Of a stretch of DNA of 64,000 bases, positions 51,413 to 61,296 are shown piece after piece. Both the position numbers and the translations under genes were made by a program. The stretch is from Verrucomicrobiota bacterium (lineage in GTDB: Bacteria > Verrucomicrobiota > Verrucomicrobiia > Limisphaerales > JADLHS01), in NCBI GenBank assembly GCA_029573725.1, contig JAKQDQ010000058.1, positions 1-64,000 on the forward strand. Direction: 5' to 3'. Under the pieces are notes generated by a model that was not told the origin of the DNA, made no database searches, and saw only the letters and a list, made by a program, of their open reading frames with translations. How positions within the stretch are numbered: position 1 is the stretch's first letter; every line of letters starts with the position of its first letter.

Positions 51413-52618
51413 TTACTTTATTTTCAACGCGGGTTTGCGCTCGGCGGGTTTTCCGGAAAAGTCCACGATGCCTTTCATGCGCAGGGAGCCGACGCTGCTG
51501 GTGATTTCGCCGCGTGATTTGCGCATGTTGTCGATGCCGCGCGTGACGGCACCGCGTTTCGTGCAGTAGAGCATCGCGGTTTCCTCGGTGATGGTCCCCT
51601 GCTCGAAGGCCTCCAGGACGGCGTGGTCGAAGGTCTTCCAGCCGAAGGCGTAGCTGGCCTGGATGATTTCGTAGAAGCTTTTGCCCTCGGATTCCCCCAT
51701 GCGGATGGTTTCCTGGACGCGCAGATTGGAGCCCATGATTTCCAGCAGCGCATGGCGGCCGCCGCCAATCCGGGGGACGAGCCGCTGGCCGACGATCCAG
51801 CGGAGCGAATCCGCCAGCCGCGCACGGATGGAATCCTGCTCTTCGGGTTCGAACATGCCCAGAATCCGGTTGATGGTCTGCCCGGCGTCAATGGTGTGGA
51901 GCGTGCTGAGCACCAGGTGTCCGGTTTCTGCCGCGCTCAGCGCGATGCTGACGGTTTCACGGTCGCGCATTTCGCCGACCAGGATGATTTTGGGGGCCTG
52001 ACGCAGGGCGGCGCGCAGGCCGTTGGAGAAATTGTCAAAATCCGTGCCTTGCTCGCGCTGATTGAAGGTGGCGCGCACGTTGGGATAGACGAATTCGACG
52101 GGGTCCTCCAGGGTGACAATATGTACTGCCTTGGTAAGATTGATCTCGTTCAACACCGCGGCCAGCGTGGTGGATTTTCCGGAACCGGTTGCGCCGGTGA
52201 CCAGAACCAGGCCGGTTTTCTCCTTCGGGATCTGTTGCAAAATTTCCGGCATCTTCAGCGTGGCCAAAGTGGGGATTTGCGTGTTCAGTTTGCGGCAGAC
52301 GATGGAGTAACAGCCGCGCTGGGAAAAAATATTGACACGGAAGCGGGCGCGTTCGGCCAATTGGTAGGAGGTGTCGCAGGAACCTTTGCGCATGAGATCC
52401 TGCAAATGCCATTGGTTTTCCCCGATCAAATTCAGCGCGATGGATTCGGTTTGATACGGGGTCAGCTTCTCGATCGCGGGATCCAGTGGAACCGGCTTGA
52501 GCTCCCCGAAGGATTCGACCTGCAGCGGTCGGTCCACGGTGAAAATCAGGTCCGAGACCTCGGGCTGGGAATCCAGCATGGTGTTCAGAATGTGGTCCAA
52601 TTCCGGGCGTCGCAGCAT
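51413..52618 (-). CDS. PilT/PilU-type twitching ATPase, second copy
   Basis: 401 residues. Walker A TGATGSGKST (141-150), Asp box TLEDPVEF, Walker B ILVGEMRDRET, His box TGHLVLSTLHT, all intact. Compared with true PilT, the N-terminal start (SDLIFTVDRPLQVESFGELKPV) and C-terminal tail (after RGEITSSVGSLRMKG) are diverged, and the AIRNLIRE retraction motif is replaced by NLRVQETIRMGESEG. This suggests a PilU-like accessory motor. Middle gene of the operon, 28 bp downstream of the first copy. Confidence 0.88.
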   Translation of the reverse strand: MLRRPELDHILNTMLDSQPEVSDLIFTVDRPLQVESFGELKPVPLDPAIEKLTPYQTESIALNLIGENQWHLQDLMRKGSCDTSYQLAERARFRVNIFSQRGCYSIVCRKLNTQIPTLATLKMPEILQQIPKEKTGLVLVTGATGSGKSTTLAAVLNEINLTKAVHIVTLEDPVEFVYPNVRATFNQREQGTDFDNFSNGLRAALRQAPKIILVGEMRDRETVSIALSAAETGHLVLSTLHTIDAGQTINRILGMFEPEEQDSIRARLADSLRWIVGQRLVPRIGGGRHALLEIMGSNLRVQETIRMGESEGKSFYEIIQASYAFGWKTFDHAVLEAFEQGTITEETAMLYCTKRGAVTRGIDNMRKSRGEITSSVGSLRMKGIVDFSGKPAERKPALKIK

Positions 52619-52646
52619 AAGGAGTAAAAGTTTGGGTGGCGATGGC

Positions 52647-53741
52647 TTACATTTCCTCGTCTTCCGGCGGGTGGGCCAGAAAGGGGCGAAACTTGCGCTT
52701 TTCCAGGCTCTTTTCGTACGCTTCTTCCGGTGAAATGCGCTTCATGCGGAGATGTTCGATGATCGAATCGTCAAGTGGCTGATTTCCGGATTTCTTGCCA
52801 ACCTGGATCATGCCGGGAATTTGGTGGGTCTTGGCTTCGCGGACCAGGTTCGCGATGGCCGTGTTGAACACCAAAATTTCCAGCGCCGCAACGCGCCCCT
52901 TTTTGTCAATTCGCTTGAACAGGTTCTGGGCGACAATGCCCTTTAGGGACTCGGAGAGGGTCGCCCGGATTTTGTTTTGCTGATCGGCCGGGAAGACGTC
53001 AATGATGCGGTCCACGGTTTTTGCGGCGCCGGGCGTGTGCAAAGTGCCAAACACCAGGTGTCCGGTGTTGGCCGCCATGATCGCGAGTTCAATGGTTTCG
53101 AGGTCGCGCAACTCGCCAATCAAAATGATGTCGGGGTCCTCGCGCAATGCGCCGCGCAATCCCGAGGCAAAACTTTTCGTGTGCAAGCCGACTTCGCGCT
53201 GGTTGATCAGGCAGTTTTTGCTCTCATGCACGAATTCAATCGGATCTTCCATTGTGATGATGTGGTCGCGCCGGTTCTTGTTCGCATAATCCAGCATGGT
53301 GGCCAGGGTGGTGGATTTGCCGGAGCCGGTCGGACCGGTCACAATGACCAGCCCCTTGTTCAGCATGGCGAATTTCTTCAATACCGGCGGCAGGGGTGCC
53401 TCCAATTTTTCAAAATCCTCAAAAGACAGCACACGGCTGGGGATTTGCCGGAACACGGCGGCCACCCCGGCCTTTTGGTTGAAGAAGTTCGCGCGAAAAC
53501 GGGAGATGTTGGGAATTTCATAACCAAAATCCACGTCGCCCGATTCCTCAAACGTCTTGATTTTATAGTCCGGCGCGATCTCGTAGATCATCGTCTTGAG
53601 GGTGTCGTTGTCCAACGGGGGATGTTCCACGCGATGCAGTTCGCCGTTGATGCGCAGCATCGGGTTGTTGCCCGCCGAGAGGTGCAGGTCGGAGGCCTTT
53701 TGTTCAAACATCAAGTTGAAAAATGCGTCGATTTTGGCCAT
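52647..53741 (-). CDS. pilT: Twitching motility ATPase PilT
   Basis: 364 residues from ATG 53741. N-terminal ASDLHLSAGNNPMLRINGEL, Walker A VTGPTGSGKST (135-145), EDPIEFVH, Walker B IILIGELRDLET, His box TGHLVFGTLHT and NTAIANLVRE, close to the AIRNLIRE retraction motif of PilT. It should disassemble type IV pilus or pseudopilus fibres from the inner-membrane side. No assembly genes (pilB, pilC, pilD) are in the window, but three pseudopilin-like genes are. Divergent from the MidA-like gene (63 bp between start codons). Confidence 0.95.
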   Translation of the reverse strand: MAKIDAFFNLMFEQKASDLHLSAGNNPMLRINGELHRVEHPPLDNDTLKTMIYEIAPDYKIKTFEESGDVDFGYEIPNISRFRANFFNQKAGVAAVFRQIPSRVLSFEDFEKLEAPLPPVLKKFAMLNKGLVIVTGPTGSGKSTTLATMLDYANKNRRDHIITMEDPIEFVHESKNCLINQREVGLHTKSFASGLRGALREDPDIILIGELRDLETIELAIMAANTGHLVFGTLHTPGAAKTVDRIIDVFPADQQNKIRATLSESLKGIVAQNLFKRIDKKGRVAALEILVFNTAIANLVREAKTHQIPGMIQVGKKSGNQPLDDSIIEHLRMKRISPEEAYEKSLEKRKFRPFLAHPPEDEEM

Positions 53742-53804
53742 ATCATCTTTACGATTCGGGTCACCTTTAGCTAAATCCGCACCAGCCGCGGAAGCGATCC
53801 TCAA

Positions 53805-54926
53805 ATGGGCATGTTAACGGAGATTATTCGGGCGGAAATTACGGCCCGGGGCGTAATTCCGTTTGCGGAATTCATGGAGCTGGCTTTGTATTGTCCTGAA
53901 TATGGATATTACGAGAAAAAAAGTGGCACAGTCGGACGGGGCGGAGATTTCTACACCAGTGTCAGTGTCGGACCACTCTTCGGAACGCTGCTGGCCTGGC
54001 AGTTCGCACGGTGGCTGGAGCGCCTGCCCGGAGGGCCGGTTTACTTGGTGGAGGCGGGCGCCCACGATGGAAAACTGGCGGGGGACATCCTGGACTGGCT
54101 GGCGGCGCAGCGACCGGAATTGCTGGCGCATCTCCGGTTTGTGATTGTCGAACCTTCGTCGGCGCGGCGAAACTGGCAGATGGCGTCATTGCGGAGACAC
54201 GGCGACCGTCTCGCGTGGGTGGCAGATTTGTCCGAACTGCCAGCGGACGGGGCCGGGGTGATTTTTTCCAATGAATTGCTGGATGCGTTTCCAGTCCGCC
54301 GGATTGGATGGTGCAAACCGACGCAACAATGGTTTGAATGGGGTGTGGTCTGGGAGGCCGGGGCGTTTCGATGGGCGAAGCTGTCCGGCACCCCGGAGTT
54401 GCCGGAATGGTTTCAAGTGCCGCCGGCATTGCAGATGGTTTTGCCGGCGAACTACACTGTGGAGCTGAATGGTGCCGCAGAGTTGTGGTGGTCGCGTGCA
54501 GCGCGGTCGCTGCGGCGGGGTTGGTTGCTGACCATTGATTACGGATTGGATGAAGAAGACTTCTGGTCCCCCCACCGCCCGCAAGGCACCCTGCGCGCTT
54601 ATCAGGGGCATCGCGAACATGCGGAGGTTCTGAGCCACCCGGGAGAGCAGGACCTCACCGCACACGTAAATTTTTCGTGTTTGCAGCGGGCAGGCGTGGC
54701 GGCAGGGTTGCGCACTGAATTTTACGGATTTCAGGAGCAGTTTCTCTTGAACATCCTGCGGGAATCGGCTGGGGGGCGGTTTCCGGCCTCCGGCTGGGAT
54801 GCGCGTCAGAAGCGGGAATGGCAAACCTTGATTCATCCGGAGCATTTGGGCCGGAGGTTTCGGGTGCTGTTGCAAAGCCGGGGGATGACCGGGGCGGAGG
54901 TGGAAGGGCGACATCTGAGCAAATAA
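53805..54926 (+). CDS. SAM-dependent methyltransferase, MidA/NDUFAF7 family
   Basis: 373 residues from ATG 53805 (second ATG two codons later). Family motifs: IPFAEFMELALYCPEYGYYEK, GGDFYTSVSVGPLFG, SAM-binding VEAGAHDGKLAGDIL (usual VExGxGxGxL; the second Gly is Ala-His), FSNELLDAFPVRR, and LLTIDYGLDEED. In eukaryotes NDUFAF7 dimethylates an Arg of complex I; the bacterial substrate is unknown. It lies 49 bp before rmlA on the same strand but is not an obvious part of the polysaccharide operon. Confidence 0.88.
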   Translation: MGMLTEIIRAEITARGVIPFAEFMELALYCPEYGYYEKKSGTVGRGGDFYTSVSVGPLFGTLLAWQFARWLERLPGGPVYLVEAGAHDGKLAGDILDWLAAQRPELLAHLRFVIVEPSSARRNWQMASLRRHGDRLAWVADLSELPADGAGVIFSNELLDAFPVRRIGWCKPTQQWFEWGVVWEAGAFRWAKLSGTPELPEWFQVPPALQMVLPANYTVELNGAAELWWSRAARSLRRGWLLTIDYGLDEEDFWSPHRPQGTLRAYQGHREHAEVLSHPGEQDLTAHVNFSCLQRAGVAAGLRTEFYGFQEQFLLNILRESAGGRFPASGWDARQKREWQTLIHPEHLGRRFRVLLQSRGMTGAEVEGRHLSK

Positions 54927-54975
54927 CTTGCACCGTTTCCGATTCACGGCATTTTAAGGCGCATTTCTAGGGCAA

Positions 54976-55869
54976 ATGATGAAAGGAATTATTTTGGCCG
55001 GGGGAGCGGGATCGCGGCTCTACCCGTTGACGCTGGTAGCCAGCAAACAACTGCAACCGGTTTACGACAAACCGATGGTTTACTATCCGTTGACCACCCT
55101 GATCGAGGGGGGCATCCGGGAGTTTTGCCTCATTTCGACACCCCACGATCTCCCGCGGTTCAGGCAGTTGCTGGGCGACGGCTCACGATTCGGGCTGACG
55201 ATTGACTATCGGTTGCAGGAAAAACCGGCAGGGATTGCGCAGGCGTTTTTGATTGCGGAATCGTTCATCGGAAAAGACAACGTCACCTTGATTCTCGGGG
55301 ACAACATTTTTTATGGCGGGGAGGCCTTTGGCAAGGCGTTCAATGAGTTTAAGTCGGGAGCAACCATCTTTGGCTATCACGTGAACGATCCGCAGCGTTA
55401 CGGTGTGGTGGAATTCGACGCGCAGGGGCAGGCGCTCTCGATCGAGGAGAAGCCCCAACGTCCCAAGAGCAATTACGCCGTGCCGGGCTTGTATATCTAC
55501 GACAACCAAGTGCTGGAGATTGCCGCGAAACAGCGCCCCTCGGCGCGCGGGGAATTGGAGATCACGGATGTGAACGTTGCGTATCTGCGGCGTGGCCAGT
55601 TGCGGGTGGCCTTGCTCGCGCGCGGGTTTGCCTGGCTGGACGCCGGCACCAGCAGCAGTTTGCATGAAGCCAGCGCGTACGTGCAGACGATTGAAAAACG
55701 GACGGGAGTGAAGATCGGCTGTCCGGAGGAAGCGGCCTTTCGGAATGGGTTTCTGGCATTGGCGCAGCTCGAAGCCCTCACCGCGCAAATGCCCAATTGT
55801 GAGTACCGCGACTACCTGGAACGTGAAGTGGTGGAGGAGGCCCGCCGGCTTGATGCCGCCGGCAGCTGA
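54976..55869 (+). CDS. rmlA: Glucose-1-phosphate thymidylyltransferase
   Basis: First step of dTDP-L-rhamnose synthesis: dTTP + glucose-1-phosphate to dTDP-glucose. 297 residues. Nucleotide-binding ILAGGAGSRLYPLT (G-x-G-x-RL), SKQLQPVYDKPMVYYPL, ILGDNIFYG (catalytic Asp), GVVEFD, and EEKPQRPKSNYAVPGLY. The start is ATG 54976 or 54979, the latter better placed after AGGG. Order here is rmlA-rmlC-rmlD-rmlB with short gaps or overlap, one operon. Confidence 0.96.
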   Translation: MMKGIILAGGAGSRLYPLTLVASKQLQPVYDKPMVYYPLTTLIEGGIREFCLISTPHDLPRFRQLLGDGSRFGLTIDYRLQEKPAGIAQAFLIAESFIGKDNVTLILGDNIFYGGEAFGKAFNEFKSGATIFGYHVNDPQRYGVVEFDAQGQALSIEEKPQRPKSNYAVPGLYIYDNQVLEIAAKQRPSARGELEITDVNVAYLRRGQLRVALLARGFAWLDAGTSSSLHEASAYVQTIEKRTGVKIGCPEEAAFRNGFLALAQLEALTAQMPNCEYRDYLEREVVEEARRLDAAGS

Positions 55870-55878
55870 GGTTTTATC

Positions 55879-56427
55879 ATGCGGATAGCAACATGCGAAA
55901 TCGCCGGTTTGTTGATCATTGAGCCGGAGGTGTTTGGGGACGCGCGCGGTTTTTTCATGGAAACCTGGAATGAGCAGCGTTACCACGATGCCGGGCTGAA
56001 GTGGCGGTTCGTTCAGGATAATCTGTCCTTTTCCCGGCGGGGGATTTTGCGAGGGTTGCATTTTCAAAATCCACGGGGACAGGCGAAACTGGTGCAGGTG
56101 TTGCAGGGGGAGGTCTTCGATGTGGCCGTGGATTTACGCCGGAGTTCACCCACGTTCGGACGCTGGCAGGGATTGCAGCTTTCCGCGGCGAACCATCGGC
56201 AATTTTTTATCCCGGCAGGATTTGCACATGGTTTTGCGGTGTTAAGCGACACCGCCCTGTTTGCCTATAAATGCACCGAAGTGTACGCCCCGGGAAACGA
56301 ACTGACGCTCCTGTGGAATGATCCGGTGCTGCAGATCCAATGGCCATTGGACAATCCGCAGCTCTCGGAAAAGGACAAGCGCGGCCTGCGATTGCAGGAC
56401 ATCCCGCACGAGCGCTTGTTTGACTAG
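55879..56427 (+). CDS. rmlC: dTDP-4-dehydrorhamnose 3,5-epimerase
   Basis: Third step of dTDP-rhamnose synthesis. 182 residues, cupin fold. Motifs: EPEVFGDARGFFMETWN, FVQDNLSFSRRGILRGLHFQ (His catalytic), KLVQVLQGEVFDVAVDLRR, FIPAGFAHGFAVLSD, and NDP near the end. Ten bp after rmlA, 23 bp before rmlD. Confidence 0.96.
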   Translation: MRIATCEIAGLLIIEPEVFGDARGFFMETWNEQRYHDAGLKWRFVQDNLSFSRRGILRGLHFQNPRGQAKLVQVLQGEVFDVAVDLRRSSPTFGRWQGLQLSAANHRQFFIPAGFAHGFAVLSDTALFAYKCTEVYAPGNELTLLWNDPVLQIQWPLDNPQLSEKDKRGLRLQDIPHERLFD

Positions 56428-56450
56428 ACGGCCCGCCGGTCGATTCCGCC

Positions 56451-57323
56451 ATGAAAATTTTGCTCCTCGGGAAATACGGTCAAGTGGCCTGGGAACTGCA
56501 ACGCGCGCTGGCGCCCTTGGGGGAAGTGGTCGCCGTCGGTCGCGCGGAACTGGATTTTGCGGACGCCGGAGCGGTGCGGGCATTGACCGGCGCCGTGCGC
56601 CCGCAGCTCCTGGTCAATGCAGCAGCCTATACGATGGTGGACCAGGCCGAGACCGAGCAGGAACTGTGTGTCAAAATAAATGCAACCCTGCCGGAAATCC
56701 TGGCCGCCGAAGCCCGCAAGTTGGGGGCGTGGCTGATCCATTATTCAACCGATTACGTCTTTGACGGTGCGAAGACCACTCCCTACGTGGAAACCGATCC
56801 GACCCGCCCCTTGGGGGTTTACGGCGCCGCTAAACTGGCCGGGGAGCGCGCGGTCGGCGCTTCAGGGGCGGATTATCTGCTGTTTCGTGTTTGCTGGGTC
56901 TATGGCGCGCGCGGGCGGAATTTCATGCAGACCATGCGACGGTTGGCGCGCGAACGCGAGAAGGTGCGCGTGGTGCGGGATCAGTTTGGTTCCCCGACCT
57001 GGGCGCGGATGATCGCCGGCGCCAGTGCGCTGGCCGCTCAGCAGGTGATGCGGACCACGGAACGGCAGAGGTTCCGCGGGATTTATCATCTGGCCGCCGG
57101 GGGTGTCGCCAGCTGGCATGAATTTGCCAGGCAGATCATCGAAGGCATGCCCGCCACGGAAAGGAAATGCCGCGAAGTGGAGAGCATTACTTCGGCAGAA
57201 TATCCGACTCCGGTGAAGCGTCCGGCTTATTCCGTGCTGAACTGCGATAAATTGGAGAAAATTTTCGGGCTGCGGCTGCCCCATTGGGAACACGGTTTGC
57301 AGCAGGTTTTGGATCCATCATGA
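56451..57323 (+). CDS. rmlD: dTDP-4-dehydrorhamnose reductase
   Basis: Last step, NAD(P)H-dependent reduction to dTDP-L-rhamnose. 290 residues, short-chain reductase fold: [13 protein letters not shown] (Rossmann GxxGQ), [27 protein letters not shown] with the Ser/Thr-Tyr of the catalytic triad, [12 protein letters not shown] with Tyr-x3-Lys, and [12 protein letters not shown]. The stop overlaps the rmlB start in ATGA. Confidence 0.96.
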   Translation: MKILLLGKYGQVAWELQRALAPLGEVVAVGRAELDFADAGAVRALTGAVRPQLLVNAAAYTMVDQAETEQELCVKINATLPEILAAEARKLGAWLIHYSTDYVFDGAKTTPYVETDPTRPLGVYGAAKLAGERAVGASGADYLLFRVCWVYGARGRNFMQTMRRLAREREKVRVVRDQFGSPTWARMIAGASALAAQQVMRTTERQRFRGIYHLAAGGVASWHEFARQIIEGMPATERKCREVESITSAEYPTPVKRPAYSVLNCDKLEKIFGLRLPHWEHGLQQVLDPS

Positions 57324-58330
57324 AATTACTGATTACAGGCGGAGCGGGCTTCATCGGCTCGAATTTGATTCAGCACATCATTGACCAGCCGGAAATTGAA
57401 AAACTGGTCAACCTGGACTGCCTCACTTATGCCGGACACCTGGAGAATCTGGAGCGGGTTGCCCGTCACCCAAAATACGTGTTTGAAAAGGTGGATCTGC
57501 GCGACCGGCAGGCGGTGGTGCGGGTGGTGCAACAGCACGGGATTACACACGTGATGCACCTCGCGGCCGAGTCGCACGTGGACCGGTCGATTACCGGGCC
57601 CGGCGATTTTATCACCACCAACATCGTTGGCACGTTCAATTTGCTGGAGGCGTGCCGTCAAGCTTGGGACGGAAATTTCGGCAGGCGCCGCTTTCATCAT
57701 GTTTCCACGGATGAAGTCTATGGCTCGCTCGGTCCAACCGGCCATTTTACCGAAGCGACTCCTTACGCGCCAAATTCGCCGTATTCCGCCAGCAAGGCTT
57801 CGAGCGACATGCTGGTGAGGGCTTATCACCACACGTACAATTTGAACACCGTGATCACCAACTGCTCCAACAATTACGGTCCCTACCAATTTCCTGAGAA
57901 GTTGATTCCGGTGGTTGTCCAGAATTGCCTGGCGCGCAGACAGATTCCGGTTTATGGCGATGGTATGAATGTGCGCGACTGGTTGTACGTGCGCGACCAT
58001 GCGCAAGCGCTTTGGCTGGTGCTTAACCGCGGGCAGAGTGGGGAAACCTACAATATTGGCGGGCACAACGAATGGGCGAACATCAACATCGTCAAACTCA
58101 TCTGTGATTTGGTGGATGAGTTGGCGCCGCAGTTGGGCGGACACACCCGGTCGCTGATCACTTTCGTGAAAGACCGCCCGGGGCATGATCGCCGTTACGC
58201 AATCGATGCCACGAAGCTGCATCAGGAACTCGGTTGGACCCCGGCTTACACCTTCGAACGAGGCATTCGTGAAACCGTCGGTTGGTATCTGGAGAATCAA
58301 GCCTGGGTAAGTGCCGTGTTGCGCGACTAG
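57320..58330 (+). CDS. rmlB: dTDP-glucose 4,6-dehydratase
   Basis: Second step, dTDP-glucose to the 4-keto-6-deoxy sugar. 336 residues from ATG 57320 (ATGA with rmlD). [52 protein letters not shown] (Tyr-x3-Lys), [18 protein letters not shown] and [15 protein letters not shown] are all as in characterised enzymes. A longer start at 57284 lacks the conserved N-terminus. Confidence 0.97.
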   Translation: MKLLITGGAGFIGSNLIQHIIDQPEIEKLVNLDCLTYAGHLENLERVARHPKYVFEKVDLRDRQAVVRVVQQHGITHVMHLAAESHVDRSITGPGDFITTNIVGTFNLLEACRQAWDGNFGRRRFHHVSTDEVYGSLGPTGHFTEATPYAPNSPYSASKASSDMLVRAYHHTYNLNTVITNCSNNYGPYQFPEKLIPVVVQNCLARRQIPVYGDGMNVRDWLYVRDHAQALWLVLNRGQSGETYNIGGHNEWANINIVKLICDLVDELAPQLGGHTRSLITFVKDRPGHDRRYAIDATKLHQELGWTPAYTFERGIRETVGWYLENQAWVSAVLRD

Positions 58331-58524
58331 AGGTGAAATCTCCCCGGAACGGCCTCGGTTCGAGTACGGACAACGGAGACTGCCAACGTGGTCCGCCTGT
58401 CAGTTGTGCGGTCGCACCGTTAATCCGCAGATAATTCATGGGTCGGCTTGTCTTTCATTTCAGCTTCAATCATCCAGGCAATCGGTGTTGATCCGGTTGT
58501 GTCATTGAGAACTCTCTCCGTAGT

Positions 58525-59451
58525 TTGTCGGATGAGTCTTCCGTAAAGAATCTCCAAGTCATTGATTCCTTGTTACTTGCAACATTTTTTTTTGAGCCGA
58601 ACATGGTTGTGGATGTTTGCAATGCTCGTGGCGAGCATGAGCGGTTCCGGGCGGTTCAGAAGATTATGGAGAATGTCGAAAATCGAAACGTGCTGACGGT
58701 TTTGAAGCCAAATCAAGTACAAGAATTCCGAGGTGGTGAGGCGAACGGTTCTCCACTATGGAAGCGTTTGCTGGATGCCATCGCGATTTTGTGTGCTGCA
58801 CCGGTCATCATTCTTGTCGGTGCAATAATTGCGATGGTGATCAAGATCGGATCTCCGGGACCAATCCTGTTTCGCCAGGAACGAATCGGCTACAAAGGAC
58901 GGCGGTTTGTTTGTTTCAAATTTCGCACGATGCATGTCGGGGCCGAGACCAGCTCACATCAGGGACACACCGCGAATCTGATAAAGTCGGACGCGCCGAT
59001 GACCAAGCTGGATGCGGCCGCCGATGCACGCATCATTCCGCTGGGACGGATTTTACGCGCCACCGGACTGGATGAGCTGCCCCAACTCATCAATGTGCTG
59101 GCGGGCGATATGAGCATTGTTGGTCCCCGGCCCTGTGTGCGTTACGAGTACGAAATGTACGAGTCGTGGCAAAAGCGGCGCTTCGACGCGGTCCCCGGAT
59201 TGACCGGGCTTTGGCAGGTGAGCGGGAAAAACCGCACCACATTCAACCAGATGATTCATTTTGACATTGAATATTCGGAACGCATGAACGTCTGGCTCGA
59301 CCTGAAAATCATGGCAAAAACTCCACTGGCCCTCCTTCAGCAGTGCCGGGATCAAAAAGTTGGGCGGACCGCTACAACTAAAGGACAGCGCCTGGCAACG
59401 TCTCCCGCAATTCACTCGGCTGTGGCCATTTCTCGTTTTGGTGCGAAATAA
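58525..59451 (+). CDS. Polyprenyl-phosphate sugar-1-phosphate transferase (WbaP/PglC-type)
   Basis: 308 residues if TTG 58525 is used. Starts a repeat unit on the lipid carrier by moving a phospho-sugar from its nucleotide. The conserved bacterial sugar transferase domain begins near residue 77 (PLWKRLLDAIAILCAAPVIILVG, one membrane helix), with SPGPILFRQERIGYKGRRFVCFKFRTM, then LRATGLDELPQLINVLAGDMSIVGPRP, and VPGLTGLWQVSGKN. The first about 70 residues resemble no common domain, are AT-rich and lack a clear ribosome site, so the true start may be later (ATG 58603). Sugar specificity unknown. Confidence 0.9.
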   Translation: MSDESSVKNLQVIDSLLLATFFFEPNMVVDVCNARGEHERFRAVQKIMENVENRNVLTVLKPNQVQEFRGGEANGSPLWKRLLDAIAILCAAPVIILVGAIIAMVIKIGSPGPILFRQERIGYKGRRFVCFKFRTMHVGAETSSHQGHTANLIKSDAPMTKLDAAADARIIPLGRILRATGLDELPQLINVLAGDMSIVGPRPCVRYEYEMYESWQKRRFDAVPGLTGLWQVSGKNRTTFNQMIHFDIEYSERMNVWLDLKIMAKTPLALLQQCRDQKVGRTATTKGQRLATSPAIHSAVAISRFGAK

Positions 59452-59505
59452 GCTTCCGGAACACGGGTGTTGCAAAATACAAGCACACTGTCATTTATTG
59501 GAGCT

Positions 59506-60639
59506 ATGAAACAAACCATCAAGGTGGGAGTCGTGGGTTGTGGTTATTGGGGGCCCAACCTGATCCGAAATTTACGGCAGGCGGCCGGTTGCCAGTTAAA
59601 GGTGATTTGCGATGCGAGCGAACAACGGTTGCAGCACATGCGCAAGCTGCACCCGGACGTGGCCAGTACCACGCAGTTCGGGGACTTGCTCAAAGACGAG
59701 GAATTGGACGCGATTGTCGTCGCGACCCCGGTGCGCTTCCACTTTGAAATGGCGAAAGCCGCCCTGTTGGCGGGAAAGCACGTGTTTGTGGAGAAGCCGC
59801 TGGCCCGTACCGTAGCCGAGGCTGAGGAGCTGGTGTCCGTGGCTGCGCAAAACGGACTGATTCTCATGGTCGGCCATACGTTCCTTTTCTCGCCCGCAGT
59901 GCGTCGAATGAAGGAAATCGTGGATGCCGGTGATATCGGCGAGATTCAATATATTTCGGCGCGACGCCTGAACCTGGGGTTGTTTCAGAAGGATATCAAT
60001 GTGGCTTGGGATCTCGCCCCGCATGACATTTCCATCATTCTTTACTTGTTGGATGAGCAACCGCAGTCCGTGTCCTGCCAGGGCAGCAGTCATGTGAATC
60101 ATCAGATTGAAGACGTGACGATGATGTACCTGAGCTTCAAGAAGAATCGGTGCGCGTTTGTGCAGAATAGCTGGTTGGATCCAAAGAAAATCCGGCAGAT
60201 GACCGTTGTCGGTTCGCGGCGCATGATTGTGTATGATGACACCGAGCCGCTGGAAAAGCTGAAGATATACGATGCCCGGGTGGAAGTCCCGGCACACTAT
60301 GACACCTTTGCCGAGTTCACTTATTCCTACCACTACGGGGACGCCTATGTGCCGTACATCAAGCAGGATGAGCCGTTGAAGCTGGAGTGCCAGCACTTTC
60401 TCGACTGTATCCGCGGCGAGGCCAAACCCATCACCAGTGGGCAGTCCGGGCTGGAAGTGGTGCGCATCCTCGAAGCGTCGAGCACTTCATTACGGCAGCA
60501 AGGGCAGGCCATCAGTATCGCGTCGACGGCCCCGGATCGGCCGCGCAATGGGTTTTCGGCCAGGTCAAACTCCGACGGTCACAGCAGGAAAGCCCGGGGG
60601 GAGGCCGCCGCCGGGTTGCACCATCCGCAAGGGGCGTGA
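59506..60639 (+). CDS. Gfo/Idh/MocA family oxidoreductase, WbpB/WlbA-like
   Basis: 377 residues from ATG 59506, after GGAG. NAD(P)-binding [46 protein letters not shown], and the second-domain [33 protein letters not shown]. The EKP motif with Lys is the conserved sugar-proton relay. By family and because it overlaps an acetyltransferase of the WbpD type, it probably oxidises a nucleotide-linked sugar at C3 on the way to an acetamido sugar. The stop overlaps the next start (GTGA). The C-terminal 40 residues ([16 protein letters not shown]) look unconserved. Confidence 0.9.
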   Translation: MKQTIKVGVVGCGYWGPNLIRNLRQAAGCQLKVICDASEQRLQHMRKLHPDVASTTQFGDLLKDEELDAIVVATPVRFHFEMAKAALLAGKHVFVEKPLARTVAEAEELVSVAAQNGLILMVGHTFLFSPAVRRMKEIVDAGDIGEIQYISARRLNLGLFQKDINVAWDLAPHDISIILYLLDEQPQSVSCQGSSHVNHQIEDVTMMYLSFKKNRCAFVQNSWLDPKKIRQMTVVGSRRMIVYDDTEPLEKLKIYDARVEVPAHYDTFAEFTYSYHYGDAYVPYIKQDEPLKLECQHFLDCIRGEAKPITSGQSGLEVVRILEASSTSLRQQGQAISIASTAPDRPRNGFSARSNSDGHSRKARGEAAAGLHHPQGA

Positions 60640-61130
60640 GCAGCTCGGATCAGTTGTACCAACGAATCGCTGCCGACGTCAAACTCGGTCAGCGCGTCAA
60701 AATTTTCGCGTTCACCAACCTGTACGGGTGTGTCGTGGGGGACGACACCAAAATCGGCACGTTTGTCGAGATTCAAAAGGGGGTTCGCGTGGGGGCGCGC
60801 TGTAAAATCTCCAGCCACAGCTTCCTTTGTGAAGGCGTGACCCTCGAAGATGAGGTGTTCATTGGCCACGGCGTGACCTTCATCAACGATCGTTTTCCCC
60901 GGGCCACCAATGCCCATGGCCAGCTGCAGACCGAGGCGGATTGGAAGTGCGATTCCACCTTGGTGAAGCGTGGCGCTTCGATCGGCTCGGGCGCCACGAT
61001 TTTGTGTGGCGTTTCCATCGGCGAACGCTCTATCATCGGAGCGGGCAGCGTGGTGACAAAAGATGTTCCTGCAGGCGCAGTGGTTGCCGGTAATCCGGCA
61101 CGGGTGATTCGCATTGAGAAAGTCAATTGA
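60636..61130 (+). CDS. Left-handed beta-helix acetyltransferase, WbpD/WlbB-like
   Basis: 164 residues from GTG 60636, coupled to the dehydrogenase by GTGA. Hexapeptide repeats are plain: [31 protein letters not shown], then NDRFPRATN, and [46 protein letters not shown]. WbpD-type enzymes acetylate the 3-amino group of a nucleotide sugar. No aminotransferase lies between the two genes, so the middle step must be encoded elsewhere. One reading is UDP- or dTDP-2-acetamido/3-acetamido sugar synthesis. Confidence 0.9.
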   Translation: MSSSDQLYQRIAADVKLGQRVKIFAFTNLYGCVVGDDTKIGTFVEIQKGVRVGARCKISSHSFLCEGVTLEDEVFIGHGVTFINDRFPRATNAHGQLQTEADWKCDSTLVKRGASIGSGATILCGVSIGERSIIGAGSVVTKDVPAGAVVAGNPARVIRIEKVN

Positions 61131-61296
61131 GGGCTCCGGCAGGACGGTTGGTTAATCAGTGGTCGAATTCTTTTGCTGAAGACAGCGAACAACCAAGGAG
61201 GCATGGTTTTTCCGGTCGGATGTTCCGAGCCTGGCCCCGGCCAGGACCGAACGGTTGGATTGAGCTGCCGGGGCTGAAGCACAGTCGGGATTGCAC

